Below, piece after piece: positions 35,001 through 42,892 of a stretch of 64,000 nucleotides of DNA; position 1 is the stretch's first letter; the number at the start of each line of letters is the position of its first letter. The stretch comes from Blastococcus saxobsidens (GTDB taxonomy: Bacteria > Actinomycetota > Actinomycetes > Mycobacteriales > Geodermatophilaceae). The translations under genes and the position numbers were made by a program. The stretch covers positions 90,751 to 154,750 of the forward strand of contig NZ_POQT01000009.1 of assembly GCF_002938435.1 (NCBI RefSeq), written 5' to 3'. Below the pieces are notes generated by a model. That model saw nothing but the letters and a program-made list of their open reading frames with translations, did not search any database and was not told where the DNA came from.

Positions 35001-36663
35001 CGGCGAGGTGCGCTACGTCGCCATCGAGGACGCCGGGCGGCTGCGCGACGCCCTGGGCACGGCCCTGCCGGTCGGGGTGCCGGAGGTGTTCACCGAACCC
35101 GTCGCCGACCCGCTGGGCGACCTCGTCGGGCGCTACGCCCGCACCCACGGCCCGTTCCAGCCGGCCGAGGTGGCGACCCGTCTCGGGCTGGGCGTCGCGG
35201 TGGTCACCGCCACGGTGCAGCGGCTGACCGGCACCGGCCGGCTGGTCAGCGGAGAGTTCCGCCCCGGCGGCAGCGGCCAGGAGTGGTGCGACGCCGACGT
35301 GCTGCGCTCGATCCGCCGGCGCAGCCTCGCCAAGCTGCGCCAGGAGGTCGAGCCGGTCCCGATCGGGACGCTGGCCCGGTTCACGCCCTCCTGGCAGTCG
35401 GTGGGCAGCCGGCTGCGCGGTGCCGACGGCGTGCTCGCCGTCGTCGAACAGCTGGCCGGCGCACTGGTGCCGGCCAGCGCGCTGGAGTCGCTCGTGCTCC
35501 CGACCCGGGTGCGCGACTACTCCCCCGCCATGCTCGACGAGCTGACCAGCGCCGGCGAGGTGCTGTGGGCCGGCGCCGGCGGGCTGCCCGGCAGCGACGG
35601 CTGGATCAGCCTCGTGCCGGCCGACCTCGCGTCCTTGCTGCTGCCGGAGCAGCTCGAGGTCGCCGGCGAGGGTCAGCCGCTGCTCGACCTGCTGGCCGGC
35701 GGCCAGGCCATGTTCTTCCGCGGGCTGTCCGACGCCCTCGGCGCCACCGACGACGCCGCGCTGGCCGACCTGGTCTGGGACCTCGTCTGGGCCGGAGCGC
35801 TGACCAACGACACGCTCGCGCCGCTGCGCACCCGGCTCGGCGGCGGCGGCACCCACAAGCGCGCCACGGCCGCGCCCCGCGTTCCCCGCAGCCGGTACGG
35901 GCGTCCGCGCGTCGGCCGAGCGGCGATGCCCAGCCGCACCGGCCCGCCCACGGTCGCGGGGCGCTGGTCGAGGCTGCCCGACCGGGAGGCCAACAGCACC
36001 CGGCGCACGACCGCCCGCGCCGAGGCGCTGCTGGAGCGGCACGGCGTGCTCACCCGCGGTGCGGTGATGGCGGAGCAGGTCGCCGGTGGGTTCTCCGCCG
36101 TCTACCCGGTGCTCCGGGCGTTCGAGGAGAACGGCCGCGCCCGGCGCGGGTACTTCGTCGAGACCCTCGGCGCAGCCCAGTTCGGCACCCCCGGATCGGT
36201 CGACCGGCTGCGCAGCTTCGCCGCCCCCGACCGCGTCCCGGCCGGCGCGGTGGTGCTCGCCGCCACCGATCCGGCCAACGTCTACGGCGCGGCGTTGCCC
36301 TGGCCCGAGCGGACGGTGGCGGCCGACGGCGAGGCGGTCGACCTCGGCGAGGGCACGGGAGCCCGCAAGGCCGCCGGCCACCGTGCGGGGCGCAAGGCCG
36401 GGGCGCTGGTCGTGCTCGTCGACGGCGAGCTGGTCCTCTACGTGGAGCGGGGCGGCAAGACGCTGCTGTCGTGGACCGAGGACGAGCAGGTGCTCAAGGA
36501 GGCCGCGACGGCGCTGTCCGGCGCGGTCGCCGCCGGTGCACTCGGCCGCATGGTCGTGCAGAAGGCCGACGGTGCCTCGGTGCACGAGTCGACGCCGCTG
36601 TCGGCGGCCCTGCAGGCGGCCGGGTTCAGCGCCACGCCCCGGGGCCTGCGGCTGCGCGGCTGA
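32056..36663 (+). CDS. lhr: ATP-dependent helicase Lhr
   Basis: 1535 aa, the long actinobacterial Lhr. RecA-like core (about residues 30-450): Walker A APTGSGKT, motif Ia VSPLKALAVDVERN, motif II VDEVH, motif III SAT, motif IV VFANSRRLAERL, motif V TSSLELGIDMGAVDLVVQV, and motif VI QRVGRAGHQ. Then the winged helix/beta-barrel module and the large Lhr C-terminal region (about 880-1535) seen in full-length mycobacterial Lhr. Translocates 3'-5' on ssDNA and unwinds DNA or RNA:DNA duplexes in repair. Adjacent to a Nei-type glycosylase, as in mycobacteria. Confidence 0.97.
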   Translation: MSARASVGSSRGEGALARFSEPTRAWFTGAFERPTAAQDGAWEAISSGRHALVVAPTGSGKTLAAFLWSLDRLAATPPADEGSRCRVLYVSPLKALAVDVERNLRAPLAGIGQAAARLGLPRPEIRVGIRSGDTPADERRTFTRKPPDILITTPESLFLLLTSAAREALRSVETVIVDEVHAVTDSKRGAHLAVSLDRLDELLERPAQRIGLSATVRPIEEVATYLAGGRPVEIVSPGSTKQWDLSVVVPVEDMSELGQPTGELEGSAAGNQPRNSIWPAVEERVLDLVQAHRSTIVFANSRRLAERLTSRLNELAYERATGEPVPPGTNAAALMAQAGSGGGVPEGVQPVAAAHHGSVSREQRAIVEEALKSGRLPAVVATSSLELGIDMGAVDLVVQVEAPPTVASGLQRVGRAGHQVGAVSRGVLFPKYRGDLVQCALVAERMKAGAIESIRYLRNPLDVLAQQVVAMVSERPRTVDEVGELVRRSAAFASLPESALHAVLDMLAGRYPSDAFAELRPRLTWDRVTDTLTARAGAQRLAVTSGGTIPDRGLFGVFLVGAEGTGGRRVGELDEEMVYESRVGDVFLLGSSSWRIQDITHDRVLVTPAPGQPGKMPFWHGDAPGRPLELGRALGAFLREVGSATPEAGLERARAAGLDEWGAANLAAYLTEQKAATGHLPDDRTLLVERFRDELGDWRLVVHSPFGAQVNAPWALVLAARLRERYGVDVSSMHSDDGIVLRLPDTTGEPPEGELAVLDPDDVEREVTAEVGTSALFASRFRECAARALLLPRRDPRRRTPLWQQRQRAAQLLSVASEFSSFPITLEAAREVLQDVYDVPGLVELMRDVRARRVRVVDVQTESASPFAQSLLFGYVGQFLYEGDAPLAERRAQALALDTGLLAELLGRSELRELLDAQALAEIESELQRLPEQRHPRDVDGGGDLLRVVGDLTAAEAARRGVPQAWLDELVAARRALLVRIAGEVRYVAIEDAGRLRDALGTALPVGVPEVFTEPVADPLGDLVGRYARTHGPFQPAEVATRLGLGVAVVTATVQRLTGTGRLVSGEFRPGGSGQEWCDADVLRSIRRRSLAKLRQEVEPVPIGTLARFTPSWQSVGSRLRGADGVLAVVEQLAGALVPASALESLVLPTRVRDYSPAMLDELTSAGEVLWAGAGGLPGSDGWISLVPADLASLLLPEQLEVAGEGQPLLDLLAGGQAMFFRGLSDALGATDDAALADLVWDLVWAGALTNDTLAPLRTRLGGGGTHKRATAAPRVPRSRYGRPRVGRAAMPSRTGPPTVAGRWSRLPDREANSTRRTTARAEALLERHGVLTRGAVMAEQVAGGFSAVYPVLRAFEENGRARRGYFVETLGAAQFGTPGSVDRLRSFAAPDRVPAGAVVLAATDPANVYGAALPWPERTVAADGEAVDLGEGTGARKAAGHRAGRKAGALVVLVDGELVLYVERGGKTLLSWTEDEQVLKEAATALSGAVAAGALGRMVVQKADGASVHESTPLSAALQAAGFSATPRGLRLRG

Positions 36664-36876
36664 CCGGAGCCGCCGGCTCACGGATCGGCGTCCCCGAGCA
36701 CCGATCGTCCCGCCGATGCGCACAGGCGGTCCCGCGCCATCGGCCGGTGGCGGCCGGGCTGCCGTCACCCCGCCGTCACGAGATGACGGTTGCGTGGAGA
36801 GTCGCCGCGCAGGGTGCTCCACCAGCCGCCGGAGGCGGACCCTGGAGGTGTCAGCGCACCCAAGGGGGACCACCTC

Positions 36877-37050
36877 ATGCGCACTCTCCTCACCTTGCTG
36901 TTCCTCGTCGGCGTCATGCTGCTGGTCGTCGGAGCCGTCGTCCCGCAGCTGTTCGTCCTCTCGCTCCTCGGACTGGTGGTGCTCACCGGTACCGCGAGCG
37001 TGACGCTGGCCGCCATGGGTCCGCCGGGCCAGCCGCGCCTCCACCACTGA
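36877..37050 (+). CDS. Small two-helix membrane protein
   Basis: 57 aa. Two hydrophobic stretches (LLTLLFLVGVMLLVVGAVV and LFVLSLLGLVVLTGTASVTLAA) separated by PQ, with a short polar tail. ATG 36877 has AAGGGGGA about ten bases upstream; the in-frame upstream ATG 36790 would add an unlikely hydrophilic leader. Sits between lhr and the nei-type gene. No family recognised. Confidence 0.65.
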   Translation: MRTLLTLLFLVGVMLLVVGAVVPQLFVLSLLGLVVLTGTASVTLAAMGPPGQPRLHH

Positions 37051-37101
37051 CCGGCAGCGCCGCTGCCCCGCTCGGACCGCACGCGCCGCGGGGCCGGCAG
37101 G

Positions 37102-37107
37102 GACACT
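37102..37107 (+). promoter_or_regulatory. -10-like GACACT, leaderless start of the Nei-type gene
   Basis: GACACT with six bases to GTG 37114. Confidence 0.45.
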
Positions 37108-37113
37108 GGGCGG

Positions 37114-37971
37114 GTGCCCGAAGGAGACACCGTCTGGCTGGCGGCCAAGCGCATGAACCAGGCGCTGGCCGGTGCGACCCTGCGCCGCGGCGAGTTCCGC
37201 CTGCCGCAGCTGGCCGCGCTCGACCTCGCCGGCGTCACCGTCCGCGAGGTCGTCCCGCGCGGCAAGCACATGCTCATCCGGCTGGCCGACGAGCGCACGC
37301 TCCGGACGCACTACCGCATGGACGGCAGCTGGCACATCTACCGGCCGGGTGCGCGGTGGCGCGGGGGGCCGGGCTACGACGTCCGCGTCGTGCTGGCCAC
37401 CGACGAGTGGGAGTGCGTCGGCTACCGGTTGCACGACGTCGAGATCGTCCCCACCACCGACGAAGATCGGCTGGTCGGCCACCTCGGGCCCGACGTCCTC
37501 GGGCCCGACTGGGACCTGGCCGAGGCGCTGCGCCGGCTCCGGTCGCACCCCGACGAGCAGGTCGGCGTGGCCATCCTCGACCAGCGCAACCTCTGCGGCC
37601 CCGGCAATCTCTACAAGGTCGAGTCGCTCTTTCTCTGCGGGGTGCACCCCTGGGCACGGGTCGCGGACGTGGACGCGAAGCTCGAACCTCTGGTCACGCG
37701 CGCGCGGACCCTCATGCTGGCCAACCGCGACCGCCCGGAGCAGAGCACCACCGGGGACCTGCGCCGCGGCCAGGACCACTGGGTCTACGGGCGCAAGGGC
37801 AAGCCCTGCCGCCGCTGCCGGACCCCCGTCCTCATGGGCGACCAGGGGCCGCACACGCAGGAGCGGGTGACCTACTGGTGCCCTCGTTGCCAGGCCACGG
37901 ATGCCCCTGTCGACCCGCTCGCCCGCACCGGCGAGCCGGGCCGGCCGCAGCCTCTGGCCACGCCCGGCTGA
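37114..37971 (+). CDS. Fpg/Nei-family DNA glycosylase (endonuclease VIII, Nei2-like)
   Basis: 285 aa. After removal of the initiator, the N-terminal PEGDTVW supplies the catalytic Pro and Glu of the Nei group. Helix-two-turn-helix region with NLCGPGNLYKVESLFLCGVHPW, and a C-terminal zinc finger (CRRCRTPV ... YWCPRC, about residues 231-255) preceded by HWVYGRKGKPC. Removes oxidised pyrimidines and nicks the strand. Genomic pairing with lhr (Rv3296/Rv3297 in M. tuberculosis) supports a shared repair role. Confidence 0.94.
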   Translation: MPEGDTVWLAAKRMNQALAGATLRRGEFRLPQLAALDLAGVTVREVVPRGKHMLIRLADERTLRTHYRMDGSWHIYRPGARWRGGPGYDVRVVLATDEWECVGYRLHDVEIVPTTDEDRLVGHLGPDVLGPDWDLAEALRRLRSHPDEQVGVAILDQRNLCGPGNLYKVESLFLCGVHPWARVADVDAKLEPLVTRARTLMLANRDRPEQSTTGDLRRGQDHWVYGRKGKPCRRCRTPVLMGDQGPHTQERVTYWCPRCQATDAPVDPLARTGEPGRPQPLATPG

Positions 37972-37984
37972 CCCTGCCCCGACG

Positions 37985-38026
37985 CGTCGTGGGCGGCCTC
38001 CGGAGCACCGGAGACCGCCCACGACG
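37985..38026. terminator. Bidirectional terminator between nei-type gene and pspA
   Basis: 12-bp perfect stem CGTCGTGGGCGG/CCGCCCACGACG with an inner CTCCGG/CCGGAG stem, together an almost continuous 19-bp hairpin with an AGCA loop. Confidence 0.85.
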
Positions 38027-38059
38027 ACGGGAGGGATGCCCGGGACCGGGCACCGGTGA

Positions 38060-38896
38060 TCAGGCCGGGTCGGGCCGCTCGGCCGGCTGCGCCTGGCGCT
38101 GCTCGGCCGGCTGCGCCGACGGCGCGCCCTGCTCGATCGCCGCGGCGGGCGCGCTGCCCTCGACGGCCTGCGTCCCGCCGCCCATGGAGGCGCGGATCTG
38201 GTCCAGCCGCGAGGCGCCGGCGACGTCCAGCGTCGCCTTCTGCACCTCGAGCATCCGCCCCTCCACCGAACTCTGGGCGAGCTCCGCCTGACCCAGCGCG
38301 TTGGCGTACCGGGCCTCGATCTTGTCGCGCACCTCGGCGAGGCTCGGGGTGTTCCCCGGCGCGGACAGCTCGTTGACCTGCTTCATCGAGGCGGCGACGT
38401 GCTCCTGCATCTTCGCCTGCTCGAGCTGGCTCATCAGCTTGGTGCGCTCGGCCAGCGTGGTCTGCAGCCGCATCCGCGACTGCTCCACGGCACCCCGGGC
38501 CTGCTCGGCGGCCTGCAGCGCCTCGTCGTGGCTGCGCTTGAGGTCCTCCATGGACTGCTCGGCGGCCACCAGCTGGGTGGCGAACGCCTGGGCCGCCTGC
38601 TCGTACTCGGCGGCCTTGGCGGCGTCGCCCTTGGCGCGCGTCTGGTCGGCCAGCACGAGAGCCTGGCGGGCGGAGGACTGCAGCTTCTCCACCTCACCGA
38701 GCTGGCGGTTGAGCCGCATCTCCAGCTGGCGCTGGTTGCCCAGCACCGCGGCGGCCTGGTTGGCCAGCGACTGGTGCCGGGTCTGCTCGGCCTCGATCGC
38801 CTGGGCGATCTGGATCTTGGGGTCGGCGCGCTGGTCGATCTGCGCGTTGGCCGACGCGGTCAGGTACTTCCACAGCTTCACGAACGGGTTGGGCAT
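38060..38896 (-). CDS. pspA: PspA/IM30 family membrane-stress protein
   Basis: 278 aa, almost entirely helical coiled coil (residues about 25-230), starting [21 protein letters not shown] with the amphipathic membrane-binding helix, then [28 protein letters not shown]. The Gln/Pro/Ala-rich tail is disordered, as in the mycobacterial 35-kDa antigen (Rv2744c). Binds stressed inner membrane and curbs proton leak. AGGAGG precedes ATG 38896. In mycobacteria pspA directly follows clgR and is activated by it; here three other genes (PfkB, GNAT, TetR) separate them. Confidence 0.93.
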   Translation of the reverse strand: MPNPFVKLWKYLTASANAQIDQRADPKIQIAQAIEAEQTRHQSLANQAAAVLGNQRQLEMRLNRQLGEVEKLQSSARQALVLADQTRAKGDAAKAAEYEQAAQAFATQLVAAEQSMEDLKRSHDEALQAAEQARGAVEQSRMRLQTTLAERTKLMSQLEQAKMQEHVAASMKQVNELSAPGNTPSLAEVRDKIEARYANALGQAELAQSSVEGRMLEVQKATLDVAGASRLDQIRASMGGGTQAVEGSAPAAAIEQGAPSAQPAEQRQAQPAERPDPA

Positions 38897-39006
38897 GGAA
38901 CTGGGTCCTCCTGCTCCGGCATGCTGGCCGGCCCGGCGATGCTCGTCCTCATCATCGTCCCAGGTGATCACCCTCGGCAGCCAACGCAGGCGCTCCGGGC
39001 CGCGGA

Positions 39007-39012
39007 TAGGGT
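39007..39012 (+). promoter_or_regulatory. -10 element TAGGGT, leaderless start of the PfkB gene
   Basis: TAnnnT hexamer with six bases to GTG 39019. Confidence 0.5.
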
Positions 39013-39018
39013 GCGCAC

Positions 39019-40032
39019 GTGCCGTCCGCCAGCCCCGTCCTGTGCGTCCTCGGGGAGCTCGTCGTCGACCTGCTGCCCGTTCCGGAGGCCGGTGCCGGGC
39101 CGGAGGGCACCGCACCGCAGTACGTCGCCCGCCCCGGCGGCAACGCGCTCAACGTGGCCGTGGCGGCCGGCCGGCTGGAGGCCCCGGTACGCCTGCTGGC
39201 CCGCCTCGGCACCGGCCCGCTGGCGGCCAACCTGCGTCGGCACGCCGAGCTCGCCGGGGTCGACACCGCGGGCTTCGTCGACGCGGCGGAACCGGTGAGC
39301 CTGGCCGTGGTCGGCGTCGGGCCCGACGGCTCCCCCGCCTACGGCTTCCACGTGCTCGGTGCCGCCGACTGGCAGTGGACCGACGACGAGCTCGCCCGCG
39401 CGCTGCCCGAGGACGTCGGCGCGCTGCACGTCGGCTCGATCTCCAGCTGGACGGAGCCCGGCAGCACCGCCATCGCCGGGCTGGTCGAGCGCCTCGCCGG
39501 CCGCGCGCTGGTGAGCGTCGACCCGAACATCCGCCCGATGCTGGCCGACGGACCGGTCGGGGCCACCCTCGGCAACGACCGGGCGTCGGTGACCCGCCGT
39601 CTCGACGCGCTGGTCTCCCGCGCCGACCTGGTGAAGGTCAGCGCCGAGGACCTCGCCTGGCTGGAGCCCGGGGCGGGCGACCTGGACGAGGCTGCGCAGC
39701 GCTGGGCCGGGCGCGGTCCGGCCCTGGTCGTCCTGACCGACGGCGGCGAGCCCCTGCGGATCGCCCGGCCGGGCGGCGCGGTGCTGCGCCGTCCCATCCC
39801 CTCCGTCCGCGTCGTGGACACGGTGGGCGCGGGCGACTCGCTCGCGGCGGGGCTGCTGGCCGGTCTCCTCGCGGCGGGGATCATCGGGCGCGCCGCCCTC
39901 GACGCGGCCTCCGACGAGCAGCTGCTGGCCCTGGTCGACGACGCCGCGCTGGTGGCGGCGCTGAACTGCACCCGGGTCGGCGCCGACCCGCCCACCCGGG
40001 CGGAGCTGACCGCCGCGCGGGAGGCACGGTGA
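39019..40032 (+). CDS. PfkB-family carbohydrate kinase
   Basis: 337 aa ribokinase-fold sugar kinase. [12 protein letters not shown] and the PfkB motif 1 region [27 protein letters not shown] at the start; catalytic motif 2 [22 protein letters not shown] (about residue 266), where the Asp of GAGD is the base. The fructokinase-like subgroup is plausible but substrate is not determinable. The stop overlaps the start of the next gene by 4 bp. Confidence 0.93.
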   Translation: MPSASPVLCVLGELVVDLLPVPEAGAGPEGTAPQYVARPGGNALNVAVAAGRLEAPVRLLARLGTGPLAANLRRHAELAGVDTAGFVDAAEPVSLAVVGVGPDGSPAYGFHVLGAADWQWTDDELARALPEDVGALHVGSISSWTEPGSTAIAGLVERLAGRALVSVDPNIRPMLADGPVGATLGNDRASVTRRLDALVSRADLVKVSAEDLAWLEPGAGDLDEAAQRWAGRGPALVVLTDGGEPLRIARPGGAVLRRPIPSVRVVDTVGAGDSLAAGLLAGLLAAGIIGRAALDAASDEQLLALVDDAALVAALNCTRVGADPPTRAELTAAREAR

Positions 40033-40502
40033 ACGCGGCCGGGGACGTGCGGATCGTCGGGCTCTCGGAACTGTCCGCGACGCCGGTGCGGGCGCGCCTG
40101 CTCGCCGAGCACGACCGCTTCTGGGACACCGACACCCGCTCGCTCCACCACCCGGTCTGGTTCCACCAGTTCGGCGGGTTCGGCGCCCTCGCCCTGGACG
40201 CCGGCGGCGAGGACGTGGGCTACGTCCTCGGCGTCGTCACCGCTGACCGGCTGGCCTACCTGCACCTCCTGGCGGTGCGGGACGACCACCGACGGTCGTC
40301 CCTCGGCCGGCGACTGTGCCGCTGGTTCGACGAGCTGGCCGTGAGCACCGGCGCGCGCGTCGTCCAGGCGGTGACCCGCCCGGACAACGAGGTGGCGCTC
40401 GCCTTCCACACGTCGCTGGGGGCCGGCACCCACCTGTCGGGGGACCACGCCGGCCCCGGCGCCGACCGTGTCGTGCTCACTCGGTCGCTGCCGCCGGCCT
40501 GA
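40029..40502 (+). CDS. GNAT-family N-acetyltransferase
   Basis: 157 aa. Central acetyl-CoA-binding motif A appears as YLHLLAVRDDHRRSSLGRRLCRWF (R/Q-x2-G-x-G/A variant RRSSLGRR). VVQAVTRPDNEVALAFHTSLG is typical of the C-terminal half. GTG 40029 is translationally coupled to the sugar kinase. Substrate unknown. Confidence 0.88.
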   Translation: MNAAGDVRIVGLSELSATPVRARLLAEHDRFWDTDTRSLHHPVWFHQFGGFGALALDAGGEDVGYVLGVVTADRLAYLHLLAVRDDHRRSSLGRRLCRWFDELAVSTGARVVQAVTRPDNEVALAFHTSLGAGTHLSGDHAGPGADRVVLTRSLPPA

Positions 40503-40537
40503 CCCGCGCGTCTGCCGAAGCGGGTCGCGGGCGGAAT

Positions 40538-41025
40538 TCAGGCGCCGGCGGGCGCGACCGCGGCCAGCACCGCCGCCTGACGCCGTCGTCCGGTGGTGCG
40601 CCCGGGCTGCACGACGACGCCGACGAGCCACCGGCCGGCCAGCTCGGCCGCGTCGGCGTCGACGTGCAGCATCCCGCCCAGCCACGCCGTCAGCTGCGCC
40701 CAGTGCTCCCCGTCGGCGCCCAGCAGCACGGCCAGCTGCTCCGGCTCCGCATCGGCCAGCCGGCGCAGCACGGGGTGGGTGGCGAGCTCGTCGGCGAGGA
40801 CGGCCGGGGCCGACGAGGCCAGGGTCCTCAGCCGGTCCAGCTCCGCGGCCAGCAGCGCCCGGACGACGTCGTCCAACGTGGGGAAGTAGTCGTAGAGCGT
40901 GGCCTTGGCGACGCCGGCCTCGGCGGCCACCGACTGCATGGTGCTGCGCCGCAACCCGTGCGCGGCGAAGGCGCGGGCGCGCCGGCCAGCAGTTCGGCGC
41001 GGGTGCGGTTCAGGCGGCGAGGGAG
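40538..41025 (-). pseudogene. TetR-family regulator with frameshift in helix 1
   Basis: From about 40980 leftward the frame reads a good TetR protein (ARAFAAHGLRRSTMQSVAAEAGVAKATLYDYFPTLDDVVRALL, then a helical C-terminal domain; about 150 aa). Upstream, the expected start of helix 1 ([13 protein letters not shown]) lies in another frame. One missing base within a run of CG dinucleotides near 40976-40983 would restore RTRAELLAGA-ARAFAAHG. The continuous frame to GTG 41071 instead gives a Pro/Arg-rich leader that does not look like a TetR N-terminus. Either a real pseudogene or a sequencing error. It overlaps the clgR 3' end. Confidence 0.6.
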
Positions 41026-41417
41026 ACCGCGTCGCCCTGACGACGCGCGGCACGACCCTGCGCGCCCGCACCGACCAGCGCGAGCGCAGGCTCGGCGGCC
41101 GGGGCGCCCTGCTCGGCGGCAGCGGCGGGCTCGGCCTCGCGGTTCTCGCCAGGGGCGGCGAGCGGCCGGACGTCGGCTCCGGCGGCGGCGACCCGCAGTT
41201 CCAGGCTCACCTCGGCCAGCAGGTCGGCCAGCTCCAGCTCGAGGGCGTCGCAGATGGAGGCGAGCAGCTCCGAGGAGGCCTCCTTCTGGCCGCGCTCCAC
41301 CTCGGAGAGGTAGCCGAGGCTGACCCGGGCGGCCCCGGAGACGTCGCGCAACGTGCGGTGCTGACGCAGCCGGTGGCCGCGCAGCGTGTATCCGAGCTGG
41401 GTGCGCAGCAGCGTCAT
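41010..41417 (-). CDS. clgR: Cro/CI-type regulator ClgR
   Basis: 135 aa. XRE helix-turn-helix (about residues 10-65): [56 protein letters not shown], matching mycobacterial/streptomycete ClgR (Rv2745c). This factor activates clp protease genes and, in mycobacteria, pspA under envelope stress. The C-terminal half is Ala/Glu-rich, and a C-terminal AA (SLAA) is the sort of tail read by Clp proteases. CAGGAGA precedes ATG 41417. Normally next to cinA/pgsA; here an IS110-type element intervenes. Confidence 0.93.
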   Translation of the reverse strand: MTLLRTQLGYTLRGHRLRQHRTLRDVSGAARVSLGYLSEVERGQKEASSELLASICDALELELADLLAEVSLELRVAAAGADVRPLAAPGENREAEPAAAAEQGAPAAEPALALVGAGAQGRAARRQGDAVSLAA

Positions 41418-41463
41418 GGCCGTCTCCTGTCCTGCCTGCGGGGAAGCGGCGGTGCCGTCAGGC

Positions 41464-41479
41464 ACCGTGCGCTCACGGT
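41464..41479. promoter_or_regulatory. Palindrome upstream of clgR
   Basis: Perfect dyad ACCGTG-CGCT-CACGGT centred 54 bp upstream of the clgR start codon, a suitable place for an operator. It does not clearly match the published ClgR consensus, so identity of the binding protein is open. Confidence 0.4.
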
Positions 41480-41580
41480 ACGCGGCGCGCGCACCGTCAG
41501 CCCACCGACGGGCCCGAGTCCGCTCATGGCGTAACGCCGATGCGGGCCGTCGCCTTCCACGGGGCACGGCCGGGACGCTC

Positions 41581-42640
41581 CTATGCCGCGTCAAGGGTTG
41601 TGTGTGGGCTTTCGAGTCGTCGGTAGAGCTCGCGGGCCACGTAGCGCTTGAGGCAGCGCTTGATCTCGCGGTCGGTCTTGCCTTGTGCTCGCCGGCGGTC
41701 GGCGTAGGCGCGGGTGCGCTCGTCTCGTTGCAGCCGGCAAAGGACGACGGTGTGCAGCCCTGTTGAGTTGGCGGTCACCGGAGCGGTTGAGCCGGTAGCG
41801 CACGGTCTTGCCCGAGGACGCCGGGATGGGGGCGGTGCCGGCGAGCATCGCGAACGCGGCGTCGTTGCGGCAGCGGCCCGGGTGGGACCAGGCGGTGAGC
41901 ACGGTGGCCGCGATGATGGGGCCGACCCCGGTGAGCTCGAGCAAATCGGGCCGCCAGGACCGCACGATGGTGCGGATGGACTTCTCGTGGTCGAGCGCCT
42001 CGGTTTCGAGGAAGCGGATGCGGCGGGCCAGGTCGTGGAGCACGGTCAGCGCGGTGACGGTTTCGATGTCTCCGTTGCTGGCGCCCGGCCGCAGTTTGAC
42101 GGCGGTGGTGATCATCGCGCGGGTGGTCTGGCCGCGGAACCGGGCGCGCACCGGCTCCGGGCTGGTGATGATCATGGCCAGCAGTTGCCGCTGAGCGGCG
42201 GTGGCGGCCTCCACCGCGGCTCGGCGGGCGGTCAGGAGCATCTGCAGTGCCGCCCGCTCGGGCCCGGTCTTGGGCTGGGCCAGCCGAGTGCGGGCAAGCG
42301 CGTCGCGGGCGGCGCGTTCGGCGTCGATCGGGTCGGACTTCGCTCCGGCCCGTCGAGCGGGGCGCTTGGGCCGGTCGAGTTCGACGACCAGCTCCTCGGC
42401 GTCGCCCAGGTGGCGGGCCAGGCCGGCGCCGTAGCCGCCGGTGCCCTCCATCGCCCACGCCCGCAGCCCGGAGTGCTGCTCGGCCAGTGCGACCAGCTCG
42501 GCGTAGCCGTCAGGATCGGCGGCGACCGTCGTTCGGGCCAGCACCGCACCGGTCCGGGCATCAACCACCGCGGCGGTGTGTGTCTGGCTGTGGGTGTCGA
42601 CGCCGATGACGACCTCGACCAGCTCTGCCAGCATGGACAT
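41581..42640 (-). pseudogene. IS110-family transposase, frameshifted near its C-terminus
   Basis: DEDD recombinase. N-terminal RuvC-like domain with Asp in VVIGVDTHSQTHTAAVVD, Glu in AMEGTGGYGAGLARHL and Asp residues in KSDPIDAERAARD. C-terminal Transposase_20 domain with ELTGVGPIIAATVLTAW and AGTAPIPASSGKTVRYRLNR containing the catalytic Ser. After DRQLN (near 41760) the frame is wrong: the expected [28 protein letters not shown] continues in another frame to the stop at 41581. Two lost bases (or one gained) explain it. The in-frame product has an aberrant 60-residue tail. GAGGAG precedes ATG 42640. Confidence 0.85.
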
Positions 42641-42860
42641 GCGTTCTCTCCTCACCAGATGGGACGCAGCAGGCCCCGGTCCGGTGCGGAGATGGCAGGA
42701 CTGTGATGAGACACGTCAGCGGCAACTGGCGGTCAAGCTCCTGATCAGGCCAACGTCTCCGGCCGGGCCGGTGCCGGCAGCAGCAGGCGGACAAGTCCCG
42801 GCAAAGGCACGAGGCCAGTCAGAGCAAGGGTCACGCCCGCTGCCGCCAGCTGTCAGCCCA
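42641..42860 (-). ncRNA. Candidate bridge-RNA region of the IS110 element
   Basis: About 220 bp of non-coding DNA immediately 5' of the transposase gene, where IS110-group elements (for example IS621) encode a guide-like bridge RNA. Several self-complementary pieces exist: CTGATCAG (42741-42748 region), GGCCGGGCCGG, and TGCCGG/CCGGCA at 42772-42777 and 42798-42803. Target- and donor-binding loops were not identified, so this is positional inference only. Confidence 0.3.
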
Positions 42861-42892
42861 TCACCGATGAACCGACCCGGCCAGCCTCACAG

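Larger units (their letters stand above)
41496..42860 (-). mobile_element. IS110-family insertion sequence (degenerate), approximate limits
   Basis: A DEDD transposase gene with non-coding flanks lies between clgR and cinA, two genes otherwise adjacent in related genomes. No terminal inverted repeats were seen, as expected for IS110. The 9-bp word GTCAGCCCA occurs at both 41496-41504 and 42852-42860 and would give an element of about 1.35 kb with a 200-bp 5' flank and a 75-bp 3' flank, typical IS110 geometry. Limits are tentative. Confidence 0.6.

Noticed and set aside
34648..38022. 1124-codon minus-strand frame
   Set aside because: Antisense shadow of lhr and the Nei-type gene; no recognisable domain.
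41581..42640. Programmed ribosomal frameshift in the IS110 transposase
   Set aside because: IS110 elements are not known to use it, no slippery heptamer was seen near 41760, and the downstream frame needs a two-base correction.
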